This document shows positions 16,846 through 25,440 of a stretch of DNA of 29,000 nucleotides, piece by piece (positions within the stretch are counted from its first letter, which is position 1; each line of letters starts with the position of its first letter). A program made the position numbers and the translations under genes. Origin of the DNA: Symbiodinium natans (taxonomy: Eukaryota > Sar > Dinophyceae > Suessiales > Symbiodiniaceae); contig CAJNDS010002847.1 in assembly GCA_905221605.1 (NCBI GenBank), positions 176,001-205,000 on the forward strand, read 5' to 3'. Below the pieces are notes generated by a model. The model saw nothing but the letters and a program-made list of their open reading frames with translations. It ran no database searches and was not told where the DNA came from.

Positions 16846-17090
16846 ACAGGGCTCACTTTTTGTGGGGCCTCTACGCATGTTAGCTTTTTAGCTTTAGGAG
16901 ACCTCTAGTGTACATAGCCCTAAGCCCGAGCTAGAACCTAAGCCCAAAGCCCGAAAGCCTAGACCCCAAAAATGAACCTCAAATGAAAAAGGGTTTATAT
17001 TACTGCTGTTGGTGAGTGTATATAAGGTTCCTTTGTGATATTGGAGAGTGCATATACCGGGTGTCCTTTTGGGGGTACAAGAAATAAATA

Positions 17091-17146
17091 AAAATATATA
17101 TATATATATATATGTGTGTATATATATATGTATATATATATATACC
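17091..17146. repeat. TA microsatellite
   Basis: (TA)n interrupted by TGTGTG, in the putative intron upstream of the exon at 17166. Confidence 0.95.
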
Positions 17147-17165
17147 CTACTTCAAATCCCCAAAG

Positions 17166-18483
17166 CTATCCATGAACGTCCAAGTAAAAGCCGACTCGCG
17201 AAGCCGGAAGCTGCTGTGAGAGGGTCACCCACCCAACTCAGCGGTGATCTCTTCACTTTAGGGTTCAGGGTGTAGGGTTCAGGGTTCAGGGTTTAGGGTT
17301 TAGGGTTTAGGGTTTAGGGTCTAGGGTCTAGGGTCTAGGGTTTAGGGCCAAGGGTCATAGCAGCTCATGTGAAAAGGCGTGAAGGGTCCACGTGTATTTA
17401 GCCACTGTTTGCCAGCTGGAAGTCCCAATATCCGAACAGTGATCCTGTTAATCAATACGTTTGGGTGTACGGTTTAGGCTTCAGGCATGTTGTTGCTCAT
17501 TGGCACTACCTGGTAGTATACCTGGTGGCCCTTCCTTGGTTTTATGTTGCGTGCTTCTTCAGTTAAACAACCTGAAGCCATAAGCCCAACACCTCAACAC
17601 CCTACACAGTGACTGAACCCTGAGCTCTGTTGCGGAGTGCCTCACTCATCCCCACTGACCCTTCGTTGCTGCACAGCTGGGATGTAAGGTGTTAGGGTTT
17701 GGGTTTGAGGGCTTAGTGTAGACTAGTGGTTTTGGCTTCTTTTGTTCCAGGATGCTGGGGTGCGGCCCCCCCGAAAATCCCTGAAAGCCCGAACCGGGCC
17801 AGAAGAAGGTGGGCCTAAACCGCAAAACTTCCGCAAAACTTCCGCAAAACTTCCGCAAAACTTCCGCAAACCCCCAAATCCCTGAAGCCCCAGAGCTTCC
17901 CGAAGCCCCAAAGACCCCACACTCCAGAAGCTCTTGAGGACTAAAAAAGGCTCTTGGGGGAGGGGCCCGCTGGGGAATGAGGGAAGCCCTGCATACTCCC
18001 TTATAAAGGGTACCCTAAACCCAAACCCCGAACCCCAAACCCCAAACCCCAAACCCTAAACCCTAGACCCTAAACCCTAAACCCTAAACCCTAAACCCTA
18101 AACCCTAAACCTTAAACCCAACTCAGAACCAGTTGGAATGAGGCCTCGGTCGTCTTCATCATCATGTCGCTCATGATTTTCGGTGCTTTGCTGGACACCT
18201 GTGAGTCCTACATCCAGGAGCAAGCCTCAAGAGCCCTAAACCCTAAGCCCTAAACCCCTAACCCCTAACCCCTAACCCCTAACCCCTAAACCCTAAACCC
18301 TAAACCCTAAACCCTAAACCCTGCACGGGAGCAGGGAGGGGGATAGGGACTCTAAACCCTAAAGGATTCAGCCCTACACCTGCTACTAAAGCCCTTTTGG
18401 GCTTAGGCCTTAGGGCTTGGGTTTTGGCTTTTGGGTTTTAGGTTTCAGGTTGGAGGATTGAGGGTCTAAGGGCTGCAGGGAAT
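17166..18483 (+). CDS. Candidate exon chain D, possible voltage-gated cation channel fragment
   Basis: Exons 17166-17243 (AIHERPSKSRLAKPEAAVRG...), 17485-17512 (MLLLIGTT), 18133-18200 (WNEASVVFIIMSLMIFGALL then DT, donor CACCT|GTGAGT) and 18449-18483 (WRIEGLRAAGN, donor AAT|GTAAGG) join in phase. The 18133 exon encodes a 20-residue hydrophobic helix opened by Trp and closed by Leu-Asp-Thr, the pattern of helix S1 in Kv-type channels. No S4 arginine ladder or TVGYGD-type pore was found in the window, so the assignment is tentative. The reverse strand of the 18133 island is also open. Confidence 0.35.
17259..17347 (+). repeat. TTTAGGG tract
   Basis: About 12 units including TTCAGGG, TGTAGGG and three TCTAGGG. 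Confidence 0.93.
17619..17668 (-). CDS. Candidate minus-strand exon
   Basis: After CCCAGCTGTGCAG the minus strand reads NEGSVGMSEALRNRAQ to CAGG|GTTCAG. It is opposite in strand to chain D, so at most one interpretation of this area is right. Confidence 0.3.
17826..17873. repeat. 11-bp tandem repeat AAAACTTCCGC
   Basis: Four perfect copies. They account for the KFCGSFAEVLR repeat in a minus-strand ORF. Confidence 0.93.
17971..18014 (+). mobile_element. Family A element, truncated copy
   Basis: TGGGGAATGAGGGAAG followed by TCCCTTATAAAGGGTACCC matches the left end and interior of family A. The right end is missing and a CCCTAAA tract follows directly. Confidence 0.45.
18036..18118 (-). repeat. 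CCCTAAA tract
   Basis: About 12 units, the first few CCCCAAA. Confidence 0.95.
18234..18322 (-). repeat. CCCTAAA / CCCCTAA tract
   Basis: Mixed CCCTAAA heptamers and a run of about five CCCCTAA units. Confidence 0.94.
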
Positions 18484-18508
18484 GTAAGGGTTGAAGGGCT
18501 TACCCACC

Positions 18509-18633
18509 CTGCACCCTAAACCCTACACCCTAAACCCTAAACCCTAAACCCTAAACCCTAAACCCTAATCCCTAAACCCTAAACCCTAAACCCTAAACCC
18601 TAAACCCTAAACCCTAAACCCTAAACCCTAAAC
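18509..18633 (-). repeat. Long CCCTAAA tract
   Basis: About 17 units. Confidence 0.96.
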
Positions 18634-18666
18634 CTCTCTTTCATATATAATTTAAATGTTAAGGAG

Positions 18667-19479
18667 TTACTGGGCAAGGTCATTTTTTTACTGGGCAAGG
18701 TCGTTTCGTCAAAAAAACGACCTTGCCCAGTAAAAAAAAATGACCTTGCCCAGTAAAAAAATGACCTTGCCCAGTAAAAATGTTACTGGGCAAGGTCATC
18801 TTTTTACTGGGCAAGGTCATCTTTTTACTGGGCAAGGTCATCTTTTTTCTGGGCAAGGTCATCTTTTTACTGGGCAAGGTTTTTTTTTTACTGGGCAAGG
18901 TCATTTTTTTACTGGGCAAGGTCATTTTTTCCTGGGCAAGGTCATTACTGGGCAAGGTCATTTTTTTACTGGGCAAAGTCATTTTTTACTGGGCAAGGTC
19001 ATTTTTTTACTGGGCAAGGTCAGTTTTTTACTGGGCAAGGTCATTTTTTTACTGGGCAAGGTCATTTTTTTACTGGGCAAGGTCATTTTTTTACTGGGCA
19101 AGGTCATTTTTTTTACTGGGCAAGGTCATTTTCTTACTGGGCAAGGTCATTACTGGGCAAGGTCATTTTTTTACTGGGCAAGGTCATTTTTTTCCTGGGC
19201 AAGGTCATTTTTTTACTGGGCAAGGTCATTTTTTACTGGGCAAGGTCATTTTTTTACTGGGCAAGGTCATTTTGTTACTGGGCAAGGTTGTTTTTTTACT
19301 GGGCAAGGTCATTTTCTTACTGGGCAAGGTCATTTTTCTACTGGGCAAGGTCATTACTGGGCAAGGTCATTTTTCTACTGGGCAAGGTCATTTTTTTACT
19401 GGCAAGGTCATTTTTTTACTGGGCTAGGTCATTTTTTTACTGGGCTAGGTCATTTTTTACTGGGCAAGGTCGTTTCGTC
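18667..19479 (+). repeat. 21-22-bp satellite array TTACTGGGCAAGGTCATTTTTT
   Basis: About 35-40 units. Two forward units (18667-18706) are followed by three inverted units (18713-18777), then about 34 forward units. The first forward block and the last unit both end in the variant GGTCGTTTCGTC (18699-18710 and 19468-19479). Units differ mainly in T-run length; three are 6 bp shorter. The overlapping ORFs of 100-250 codons are products of the repeat. Confidence 0.97.
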
Positions 19480-19499
19480 CAAAGGTGTTTAGGATTTCC

Positions 19500-19694
19500 G
19501 GGCCTAATGGTTAAGGTTTCAAGGCCTCACGGCCTGGTGTTTAGGGTTTCAGGGCCTCAAGGCCTGCTGTTTAGGGTTTCACGGCCTCACGGCCTAGTAT
19601 TTAGGTTTCAGGGTTTCAGGGCCTCAAGGCCTAGTGTTTAGGGTTTCAGGGCCTCAAGGCCTGGTGTTTAGGGTTTCAAGGCCTCAAGGCCGGG
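19500..19694 (+). repeat. 31-bp repeat fusing a telomere heptamer to GGCCTCAAGGCC
   Basis: About six copies of a unit like GTTTAGGGTTTCAGGGCCTC plus AAGGCCTGGT. The GGCCT..AGGCC part is palindromic. It directly follows the satellite array. Confidence 0.92.
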
Positions 19695-19754
19695 TGTGGC
19701 TTGTGTTAAGTGCTTGGTACTACGGCGTGATTGGTGTATCCGAAGAGAAAATAA
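19681..19754 (+). CDS. Candidate plus-strand exon, competes with model E
   Basis: Reads ASRPGVACVKCLVLRRDWCI then RREN with donor AATAA|GTAACC. It lies just downstream of the minus-strand terminal exon candidate, so it would belong to another transcript. Confidence 0.3.
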
Positions 19755-19762
19755 GTAACCTT

Positions 19763-22700
19763 CTATTTTCTTAATGTTATGGGATTCTTTGGGCGGGTGG
19801 GTTTTTTCCGTTGCCTGGATACACTGCTGGCCTTATGAATGCTCGAACTTGAGATGCTGAACCCTAAGCCCGAAACCCTAAACCCTAAACCCTAAACCCT
19901 AAACCCAATGCAAGGAGCTCCGGATGGAACGAGAGTACAACGAGAGTTTGCTGGAGGTGGAACGGGGTTTAGGGTTTAGGGTTTTGTCTGTGTTCCCTTC
20001 GAAGGCCCTTTACACCAAAAAGGGCACCCTGTTTATTCCAGACTAGTTTAGGGTTTTGGGTTTAGGGTTTTGGGTTTAGGGTTTAGGGTTTAGGGTTTAG
20101 GGTTTAGGGTTTTGGGTAGGAGCCTGGAATATTCCGCATTCTCCCTTCTTGGCTTTTTAAACGAGAAATTTAGTAGGAGGACCATGTCGGTGTATTTTCG
20201 CGGGATGTTCTTGCCGGTTACTTGCGCTCCATAGGCTTGGGGTTTCGGGCTTAGGGCTTAGGGTTTAGGGTTTAGGGTTTAGGGTTTAGGGTTTAGGGTT
20301 TAGGGCTTGGGAGTTCCAGAGGTAAACCCTGGTCAGCTCGAAGGGTAGAGCGTCACCTTACACTTCCCTGCTTGCTGGTGAAACCCTGAACCCTGAACCC
20401 TAAACCCTGAACCCTGAACCCTGAACCCCTGAACCCTAAACCCTAAACCCTAAACCCTAAACCCTAAACCCTAAACCCTAAACCCTAAACCCTAAACCCT
20501 AAACCCTAAACCCTAAACCCTAAGCGGAATTCTTCGCGAACTTCCAAGTTGGCTCCCTGGGGGTGAGGCAATGTTTGCGACCGGCCGCCTACGAGGCCGG
20601 AGTAGCTGAGAGTTTGGGATTCAGGGTTTAGGGCTGCGCCATTGAGACATGGAAGTTTTGGGGTTGAAGGTTTAGAGCCTTGGGCATTCAAGTGCTGTGG
20701 ATGTAGGGTTGAGGGCCTCGGCTATTTTCAACCCTAAGCCCTAAACCCGACACCTGTGACCCTGAGGTTGGGGCCTCGTAAGCTCTGATCCTGTCTTGGG
20801 AAACTTGGATGCCCAAAAAAAATCGAAGGGTTTATTCAGCAGGGCCGGCCCCGTACAGAGAATTTGGCACAACAACTGTTGGCATAAAGGGTCTCCCACA
20901 TGCACCTATATAAACCCTGAACCCCAACCCCAAACCCTGAACCTAAGCCCTAAACCCAAACCCTGCACCCTAAACCCTAAACCTAGACACTTTGAACCTC
21001 TAAACCCTGAACCTCAACCATTTGACCCCCGACTCGAGGCTTCCTTTCGAAGTCCTGACAGAGTGGTTTCCCAGGGTTTAGGGTTTAGGGTTTAGGGTTT
21101 AGGGTTTAGGGTCTAGGGTTTAAGGCTTTCTAGCTCAAAGCGCTGGTTCCTGGCCTCGACCCTTAGAGGGTTTAGGGTTGTTTGAGGGTTGTGGTTCTGT
21201 TTTTGTAAAATTGGGTTTAGGGTTTAGGGTTTTATGAGGGTTTAGGGTTTAGACCCTAAACCGTAACCCTGCAAATTTTGGCATATAAACCCTGCAAACA
21301 AACTGAACCCTCCCAACTCTCTAAACTCTCCAAACCGGACCCCCTAAACCCAAACCCTGCTTTGCTTGAGGCTGCCCCTCGCTGTTTGACTCTCAATCCG
21401 CTATGGACTTCATGAGTGCATCGAGGAAGCAAACTCGGGGGAGGGGGGGAGGGCGAGCTTAGGGCTTTGGGGCTTTGGTCTGAGGGCTTAGGGCTTGGGG
21501 CTTAGCGTTGAGGGTTCAGGGTTCAGGGTTTTGACGAGCTTACCATAGTATGTACGTATATATAGCCCGATAGTACATACTGTAGCTTCCCCATCTACGA
21601 CTTACCATGACCCAGACTTGACCCAACCCGAATCCCACTAAATCCCCAAACCCTAACCCTCAAACCCTAAACCCTAACCCGAAACCCGAAACCCCAAACC
21701 CCAAACCCTAAACCCCCTAAACCCCAAGCCCTAGACTATGACCCAGAGTAGGCCCTGATTCCCTTTTTCTAGGTTTCAGGTTGCCTGAAAGCCCATTTAC
21801 ACCAAAGAGGGCACCCTGTTTGGTCCTACGTTACTCTTGGGTCTAGTAGACCCTAAACCCTAAACCCTAAACCTAAACCCTAAACCCTAAACCCTAAACC
21901 CTAAACCCTAAACCCTAACCCCTAACCCTAAAGCCTAGACCCGGAATCGCAAGCGTGTGCAGTCTGCAGTTCCAGACCCTCGCGGCACATTCCCAAGTCG
22001 GGTCGGGGTTAGGGTTTAGGGCCACTGTAGGAGCCTTGTTTCCCCAACCAAGGCAAACAACCCTGTCGTCGTCAAGTCGTCCACTAAGTTGGATGAGCAC
22101 CTCAGCTTCTGAGCATAGGTCTAGTCCTTGATGAGCCCGTAACCCGAAGCCCTAACCCAAGCCTACGCTCAGACAAAACCCCTGTGCCCCAAACAGTCTG
22201 AATTTTCGGGTTTAGGGTTTGTGTGTACAGGGTGTAGGAGTTTGGGTTTGGGGTGTGGGGTTTTAGGTTTGGGGTGCAGTGTCTACGGTTTGGGGTTGGG
22301 TTTTAGGGCTTAGTAAGGTTAGTAGGAGTGGGCCCCTATTAGTAGACTGGTTTGATTCCCTTGGTAAAGCTAAGTAGGTGAAAAAGGGATAGCTCCTCTT
22401 CCCCGAGATTGCTCTAAACCCCTAAACGCTAAAACCCCAAAACTGCCTAACTCCAGACCCAAGGCGCTGGAGCAGGATGCCGGCAAACTCAGAACCCCGA
22501 AGCCCAACGCCCACACAAACTAAACCCTCTAAGCCCTCAGCCACAAACCCTCAACCTTGAACCCTATACCCTAAACCCTAAACTCATGAAACTGAATAAG
22601 TTTTTAGAAGTGGGCTGTTGTCTGAGTTCAGGTCTAAACCCTAAAAGGAATAGGTTTGGGGGAGAAAAGTGTTAGATGGCCCTCCACAATCGGGCCAAAG

Positions 22701-23198
22701 CTGCTCTTCGCACCTCACAAAGCTTTCGAGCTTGTTCCGAAACCTAACCTTCACAGCATCTACGCCCCATCCACATAACAGCAAACCCTAAACCCTAAAC
22801 CCTAAACCCTGAACCCTGAACCCTGAACCCTGAACCCTGAACCCTGAACCCTGAACCCTAAGAGTGGTTTAGGCCTGACATCGCTGCCGCTGCTAAACTG
22901 GAAGCCCCAACTCCCTGCAGAGGAAGCAAACTTGGGGGGGGGGGGGGTTTAGGGTTTGGGGTTTAGGGTTTGGGGTTTGGGGTTTGGGGTTTGGGGTGGA
23001 CGAGAACTTGAGATCTCTGACGAAACAGCCTGGAGCTTGAGAAGTTTTTGTGATGGTTGGGTTAGGTGCCTTTGGCTTTAGAATGTTTAGGCTCTAGAGC
23101 TTTCAGGGCTTTACAGCCTTTTTAGTGTCTAGGGTTTCAAGATTTGTTGTTTGCTCCACACCCCCGGCGTGGTGTTGGGGATGTTCAATTCAAATATA
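19763..23198 (-). CDS. Candidate ten-exon minus-strand gene model E, unknown protein
   Basis: Exons in transcript order: 23198-23162 (IFELNIPNTTPG), 23035-23002 (LQAVSSEISSS), 22914-22880 (SWGFQFSSGSD), 22748-22688 (VRFRNKLESFVRCEEQLWPD), 22105-22026 (EVLIQLSGRLDDDRVVCLGW...), 21637-21606 (WDSGWVKSGS), 21400-21356 (GLRVKQRGAASSKA), 20605-20519 (GRSQTLPHPQGANLEVREEF inside), 19950-19905 (KLSLYSRSIRSSLHW) and 19831-19763 (ASSVSRQRKKPTRPKNPITL, two more residues, TAG). All introns are GT-AG and the phases agree throughout. Donors at 20519, 21356 and 19905 lie in telomere-type repeat, and the 73-nt last intron is mostly telomere-like. An extra phase-neutral exon is possible at 22487-22452. First exon not found; the basic C-terminus is notable; family unknown. 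Confidence 0.5.
19991..20046 (+). mobile_element. Family B element, shortened copy
   Basis: TGTTCCCTTCGAAGGCCC then TTTACACCAAAAAGGGCACC and TTTATTCCAGACTAG. It matches the right half of the 21731 copy. Confidence 0.55.
20046..20112 (+). repeat. TTTAGGG/TTTTGGG tract
   Basis: About nine units. Confidence 0.93.
20177..20241 (+). CDS. Candidate exon, strand uncertain
   Basis: Plus strand reads EDHVGVFSRDVLAGYLRSIG then LG with donor GG|GTTTCGGG. The minus strand of the same island reads NIPRKYTDMVLLLNFSFKKP and on, after ACCGGCAAG. The minus reading would fall in a 568-nt intron of model E. Undecided. Confidence 0.3.
20239..20309 (+). repeat. TTTAGGG tract
   Basis: About nine units, two TTAGGGC. 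Confidence 0.94.
20382..20522 (-). repeat. Longest mixed tract, CCCTGAA then CCCTAAA
   Basis: About six CCCTGAA variants followed by about 13 CCCTAAA. Its right end forms the donor (read on minus) of the exon 20519-20605. Confidence 0.96.
21074..21122 (+). repeat. TTTAGGG tract
   Basis: Seven units, one TCTAGGG. Confidence 0.94.
21539..21608. mobile_element. Hairpin insert bounded by an 8-bp direct repeat
   Basis: CTTACCAT at 21539-21546 and again at 21601-21608 bracket 54 bp that contain AGTATGTAC / GTACATACT inverted arms. Read on the minus strand each direct repeat is ATGGTAAG; the upstream copy supplies the consensus donor ATG|GTAAGT of exon 21637-21606. It looks like an insertion with target-site duplication that carries a splice signal. 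Confidence 0.5.
21731..21846 (+). mobile_element. Inverted-repeat element family B, copy 4
   Basis: CTAGACTATGACCCAGAGTA at the left and TTACTCTTGGGTCTAG at the right are inverted with a short gap. The core is CCCTTTTTCTAGGTTTCAGG ... ACCAAAGAGGGCACCCTG. It lies in the 388-nt putative intron of model E. Confidence 0.7.
21848..21930 (-). repeat. CCCTAAA tract
   Basis: About 11 units, directly abutting the family B element. Confidence 0.94.
21970..21996 (+). CDS. Candidate mini-exon on plus, weak
   Basis: GCAGTCTGCAG then FQTLAAHSQ then GTCGGG. Nine codons only; opposite in strand to model E. Confidence 0.2.
22784..22860 (-). repeat. CCCTAAA then CCCTGAA tract
   Basis: Four CCCTAAA followed by seven identical CCCTGAA variants. 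Confidence 0.94.
22934..22997 (+). repeat. G14 run followed by TTTAGGG/TTTGGGG repeats
   Basis: 14 G, then about eight units alternating TTTAGGG and TTTGGGG. On the minus strand this is intron 23001-22915 of model E, ending CCCCCAAGTTTGCTTCCTCTGCAG-like. Confidence 0.92.
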
Positions 23199-23668
23199 CT
23201 GCGTGGGTTTGGGGTTAATTCTGTAGGGTTCAGGGTTGAGGGTTTAGGGTTTAGGGTTTAGGATACACATGTCTGGATAACCTTAATAATCTAAACCCCT
23301 AAACGGCGACTTGGGATGTATCTACGGCTACGCAGCTGAGCCCCACCCTCCAAAAGAAGAAGAAGAAGAAGAAGAAGAAGAAGAAGAAAATGCCATGATG
23401 ACTCCTAGTTTAGGGTATACAGGGGTATTGGTTGACTATATCCCTATATCCTAAACCCTAGAACCCTAAACCCTAGAACCCTGGTGCGGGCGGCGGGGGG
23501 GGGGGGGGGGAGCAAGTTGAACTGGGGAACCCTAAACCCTAGGTTTCAGCATTCACCCTAAACCCTAACCCCACTTGAGGGCTTCTGGATTCGGGGGGTT
23601 GTGGGGATTGTGGTTGAGGGGCTAGACGGCGCAAGTTGAGCTAGCGTGCCGCTGAGGCTTTTCGGCAG
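23199..23668. other. Intergenic or intronic stretch
   Basis: Holds a TTTAGGG tract (23235-23262), a (GAA)n microsatellite (23357-23390), scattered CCCTAAA units (23450-23480, 23530-23570) and a 16-G run (23495-23510). One short minus-strand island (23327-23294) is open after the CTT-rich tract and GGGGCTCAG, reading LRSRRYIPS, but its phase does not fit model E directly. Confidence 0.6.
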
Positions 23669-23799
23669 ACAGATGTTGGGCACCAGCCTGGACAAGTCCT
23701 GCGTGGTGCATCACACTGGACGTCAGAAGCTGAAAGGCACGCGGGGGTGCGTTGCTTTGCTTAGTGCTTACATCTCTAGTGCTTCAGTCGGGATGCTAG
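23669..23799 (+). CDS. Candidate exon, strand uncertain (43 codons)
   Basis: Plus strand after TTTTCGGCAG reads QMLGTSLDKSCVVHHTGRQK and on to a good donor CTAG|GTAGAGG. The same frame is open for 59 codons in total. The minus strand is also open after GCGTGCCTTTCAG (SSVMHHAGLVQAGAQHLSAE...) to a stop. Coding is likely on one strand, but I cannot decide which. Confidence 0.4.
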
Positions 23800-23959
23800 G
23801 TAGAGGTTTATGGTTTTAAGTACCCTGCACAAGGGTTAGAGATCCATAACTGAACTAATCCGCCCATGACCCTGCCAAGGGCTCTAGCATGATCTCACAG
23901 TGAAATTGTCTGCTTGGTGTGCCAGAGTCTTACGAAACCCTAGACCCTAAACCCTAAAC

Positions 23960-23992
23960 CCGGTCGAATTCGTGACAACTTGGATCAGGTGA
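23960..23992 (-). CDS. Candidate minus-strand mini-exon
   Basis: After CAACCTTTCGAG the minus strand reads SPDPSCHEFDR and ends CGG|GTTTAGGG in a telomere-type tract. 11 codons, phase 0. Confidence 0.35.
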
Positions 23993-24161
23993 CTCGAAAG
24001 GTTGCGGGTTGCAGGTTTGGGGTTTAGGGCTTAGGGTTTACGGTTTAGGGTAAGCCACCGGGACCCTAAACCCCAAACCTTGAACCCTCAACTCTCAACT
24101 CTCAAGCCTGAACCCTAGTCCAGTTTTGGGCGGCATAGGTCCGCAGTCCTAACGCTCCCAG

Positions 24162-24223
24162 GCCTATTCTGCAAAGATTCGGTCAAGTGCGATGGAGACC
24201 TGATGGCCTCGAACTCAGACTGG
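24162..24223 (+). CDS. Candidate exon, unknown protein
   Basis: After TAACGCTCCCAG the frame reads PILQRFGQVRWRPDGLELRL with donor G|GTTTAGGG. 20 codons of ordinary composition. It ends in phase 1, which does not join directly to model F. Confidence 0.45.
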
Positions 24224-24465
24224 GTTTAGGGTTTCAGGTTTAGGACAAACCCCAAACCTCAGGTTGCATCCCCATCAAGGGCGGTGGCTTACCCTCAACC
24301 CGGAACCCTAAACCCTAAACCGCTACAAGCCAAATGCCCATCGACGTCCAATCTTCAGTGGAGGAGCGGGGGTGCTTCCTTAGACCTTAAACCCTAAACC
24401 CTAAACCCTAAAACACCAGGTAGGAGATGGATTCTCCTTTTAAACGGGGCTCCTCCCTTCATAAG

Positions 24466-25032
24466 TGGACCTTTAGAACAACCCCGCACACGCTTGCCGT
24501 GGGATAAATGATCGACATTCGCCCCGGTTCTTTGTGGCCGCAGGTTTAGGGTTTACGGTTTAGGGTTTAGGGTTTAGGGTTTCGGTTTTCGGTTTAGGGT
24601 TTAGGGTTTAGGGTTTAGGGTTTAGGGTTTACGGTTAAGGGTTTCGGGTTTAGGGCCACTGGAGGCAAGCCTTAACGCATGTAACATCTTCAAAATTCTA
24701 AAGGCGATAAAGCAAGAGTTTCAAGAACAGCAGCGCCCAACCTCCCAAACACCAAAGCCCGTAAACCCTGCAACCCTAAACCCCAAACCCTAAACCCCTC
24801 AATCCTAAAGCCTGAAATCCTAAGGCCAAACCCGAAAATGAGTATGTTCCAACTTTTTGGAGTTGGCTGTGGTGTAAACCCCAAAAGCTCTAAATGCCCT
24901 CTGTAGGGTTTAGGGTTTAGGGTTTAGGGTTTAGGGTTTAGGGTTTAGGGTTTAGGCCGACCCCTGACCCTGCGACAGATCAGCTTCTCGGACATCAATG
25001 GATGCGAGTTCCTGTGTCAGGCCGGGCTCTAA
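24466..25032 (+). CDS. Candidate gene model F with stop codon
   Basis: Exons 24466-24498 (WTFRTTPHTLA, after TCCTCCCTTCATAAG), 24704-24760 (AIKQEFQEQQRPTSQTPKP, donor CCC|GTAAAC) and 24979-25032 (ISFSDINGCEFLCQAGL then TAA, after GACCCTGCGACAG) join in phase 0. The last exon could instead start at 24956 with a telomere repeat TTTAG as acceptor, adding RPLTLRQ. Introns contain TTTAGGG tracts. Start not found; family unknown. Confidence 0.4.
24543..24655 (+). repeat. TTTAGGG tract with TTTACGG and TTTCGG variants
   Basis: About 15 units; it would lie in intron 24499-24703. Confidence 0.94.
24903..24955 (+). repeat. TTTAGGG tract
   Basis: Seven to eight perfect units; its last TTTAG could be a splice acceptor for 24956. 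Confidence 0.95.
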
Positions 25033-25202
25033 TCAAAGAACTGTAGGTGTGAGTGTCTAGGGTTTAGGTTAAGTGGTTAGGGTTTAGGGATTAGGGTTTA
25101 AGGTTTTGGGTTTAGAGTTTAGGGTTTAGGGTTTGGGGCTTAGGGAGTCTAGGGTTTAGTGCTTTGGGGTTTAGGACTGGGTCTCAGGGCTGCAAATTGC
25201 AG

Positions 25203-25293
25203 CCGACGCCCTCAACCTTCAACTCGAGTTCACTTCGAGTGGTACTTTGAGTTCGAATGTTTGAGCAAGAGAGCTATATACTTTACAGCTACT
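25203..25293 (+). CDS. Candidate exon, unknown protein (30 or more codons)
   Basis: After GCAAATTGCAG the frame reads RRPQPSTRVHFEWYFEFECL then SKRAIYFTAT, with donor ACT|GTACCAG. It stays open for nine more codons to another GT at 25321. Aromatic and charged composition typical of a folded domain; no family recognised. Confidence 0.45.
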
Positions 25294-25399
25294 GTACCAG
25301 TCATAACCTTTTGCGCGTTGGGTGTCTAGGCTTTAGGGCTCTTCCGTTTGGCATCCGAGGCTGGGTATGTATTAAGTGGGCTTTAGGCGGCTTGGGGTT

Positions 25400-25440
25400 T
25401 AGGATCTAGGGTTTAGGGTTTAGGGTTTAGGGTTTAGGGT
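25400..25440 (+). repeat. TTTAGGG tract
   Basis: Five units. Confidence 0.94.

Noticed and set aside
17646-18052. Minus-strand ORFs with KFCGSFAEVLR repeats
   Set aside because: Produced by the 11-bp repeat at 17826-17873 and by degenerate TTTGGGG units.
18667-19479. CRISPR array
   Set aside because: Units are contiguous without unique spacers; only T-run length varies. The context is eukaryotic.
18680-19641. ORFs of 100-250 codons with LLGKVIF / TGQGHF repeats
   Set aside because: Direct translation of the 21-22-bp satellite; all frames repeat and both strands are open.
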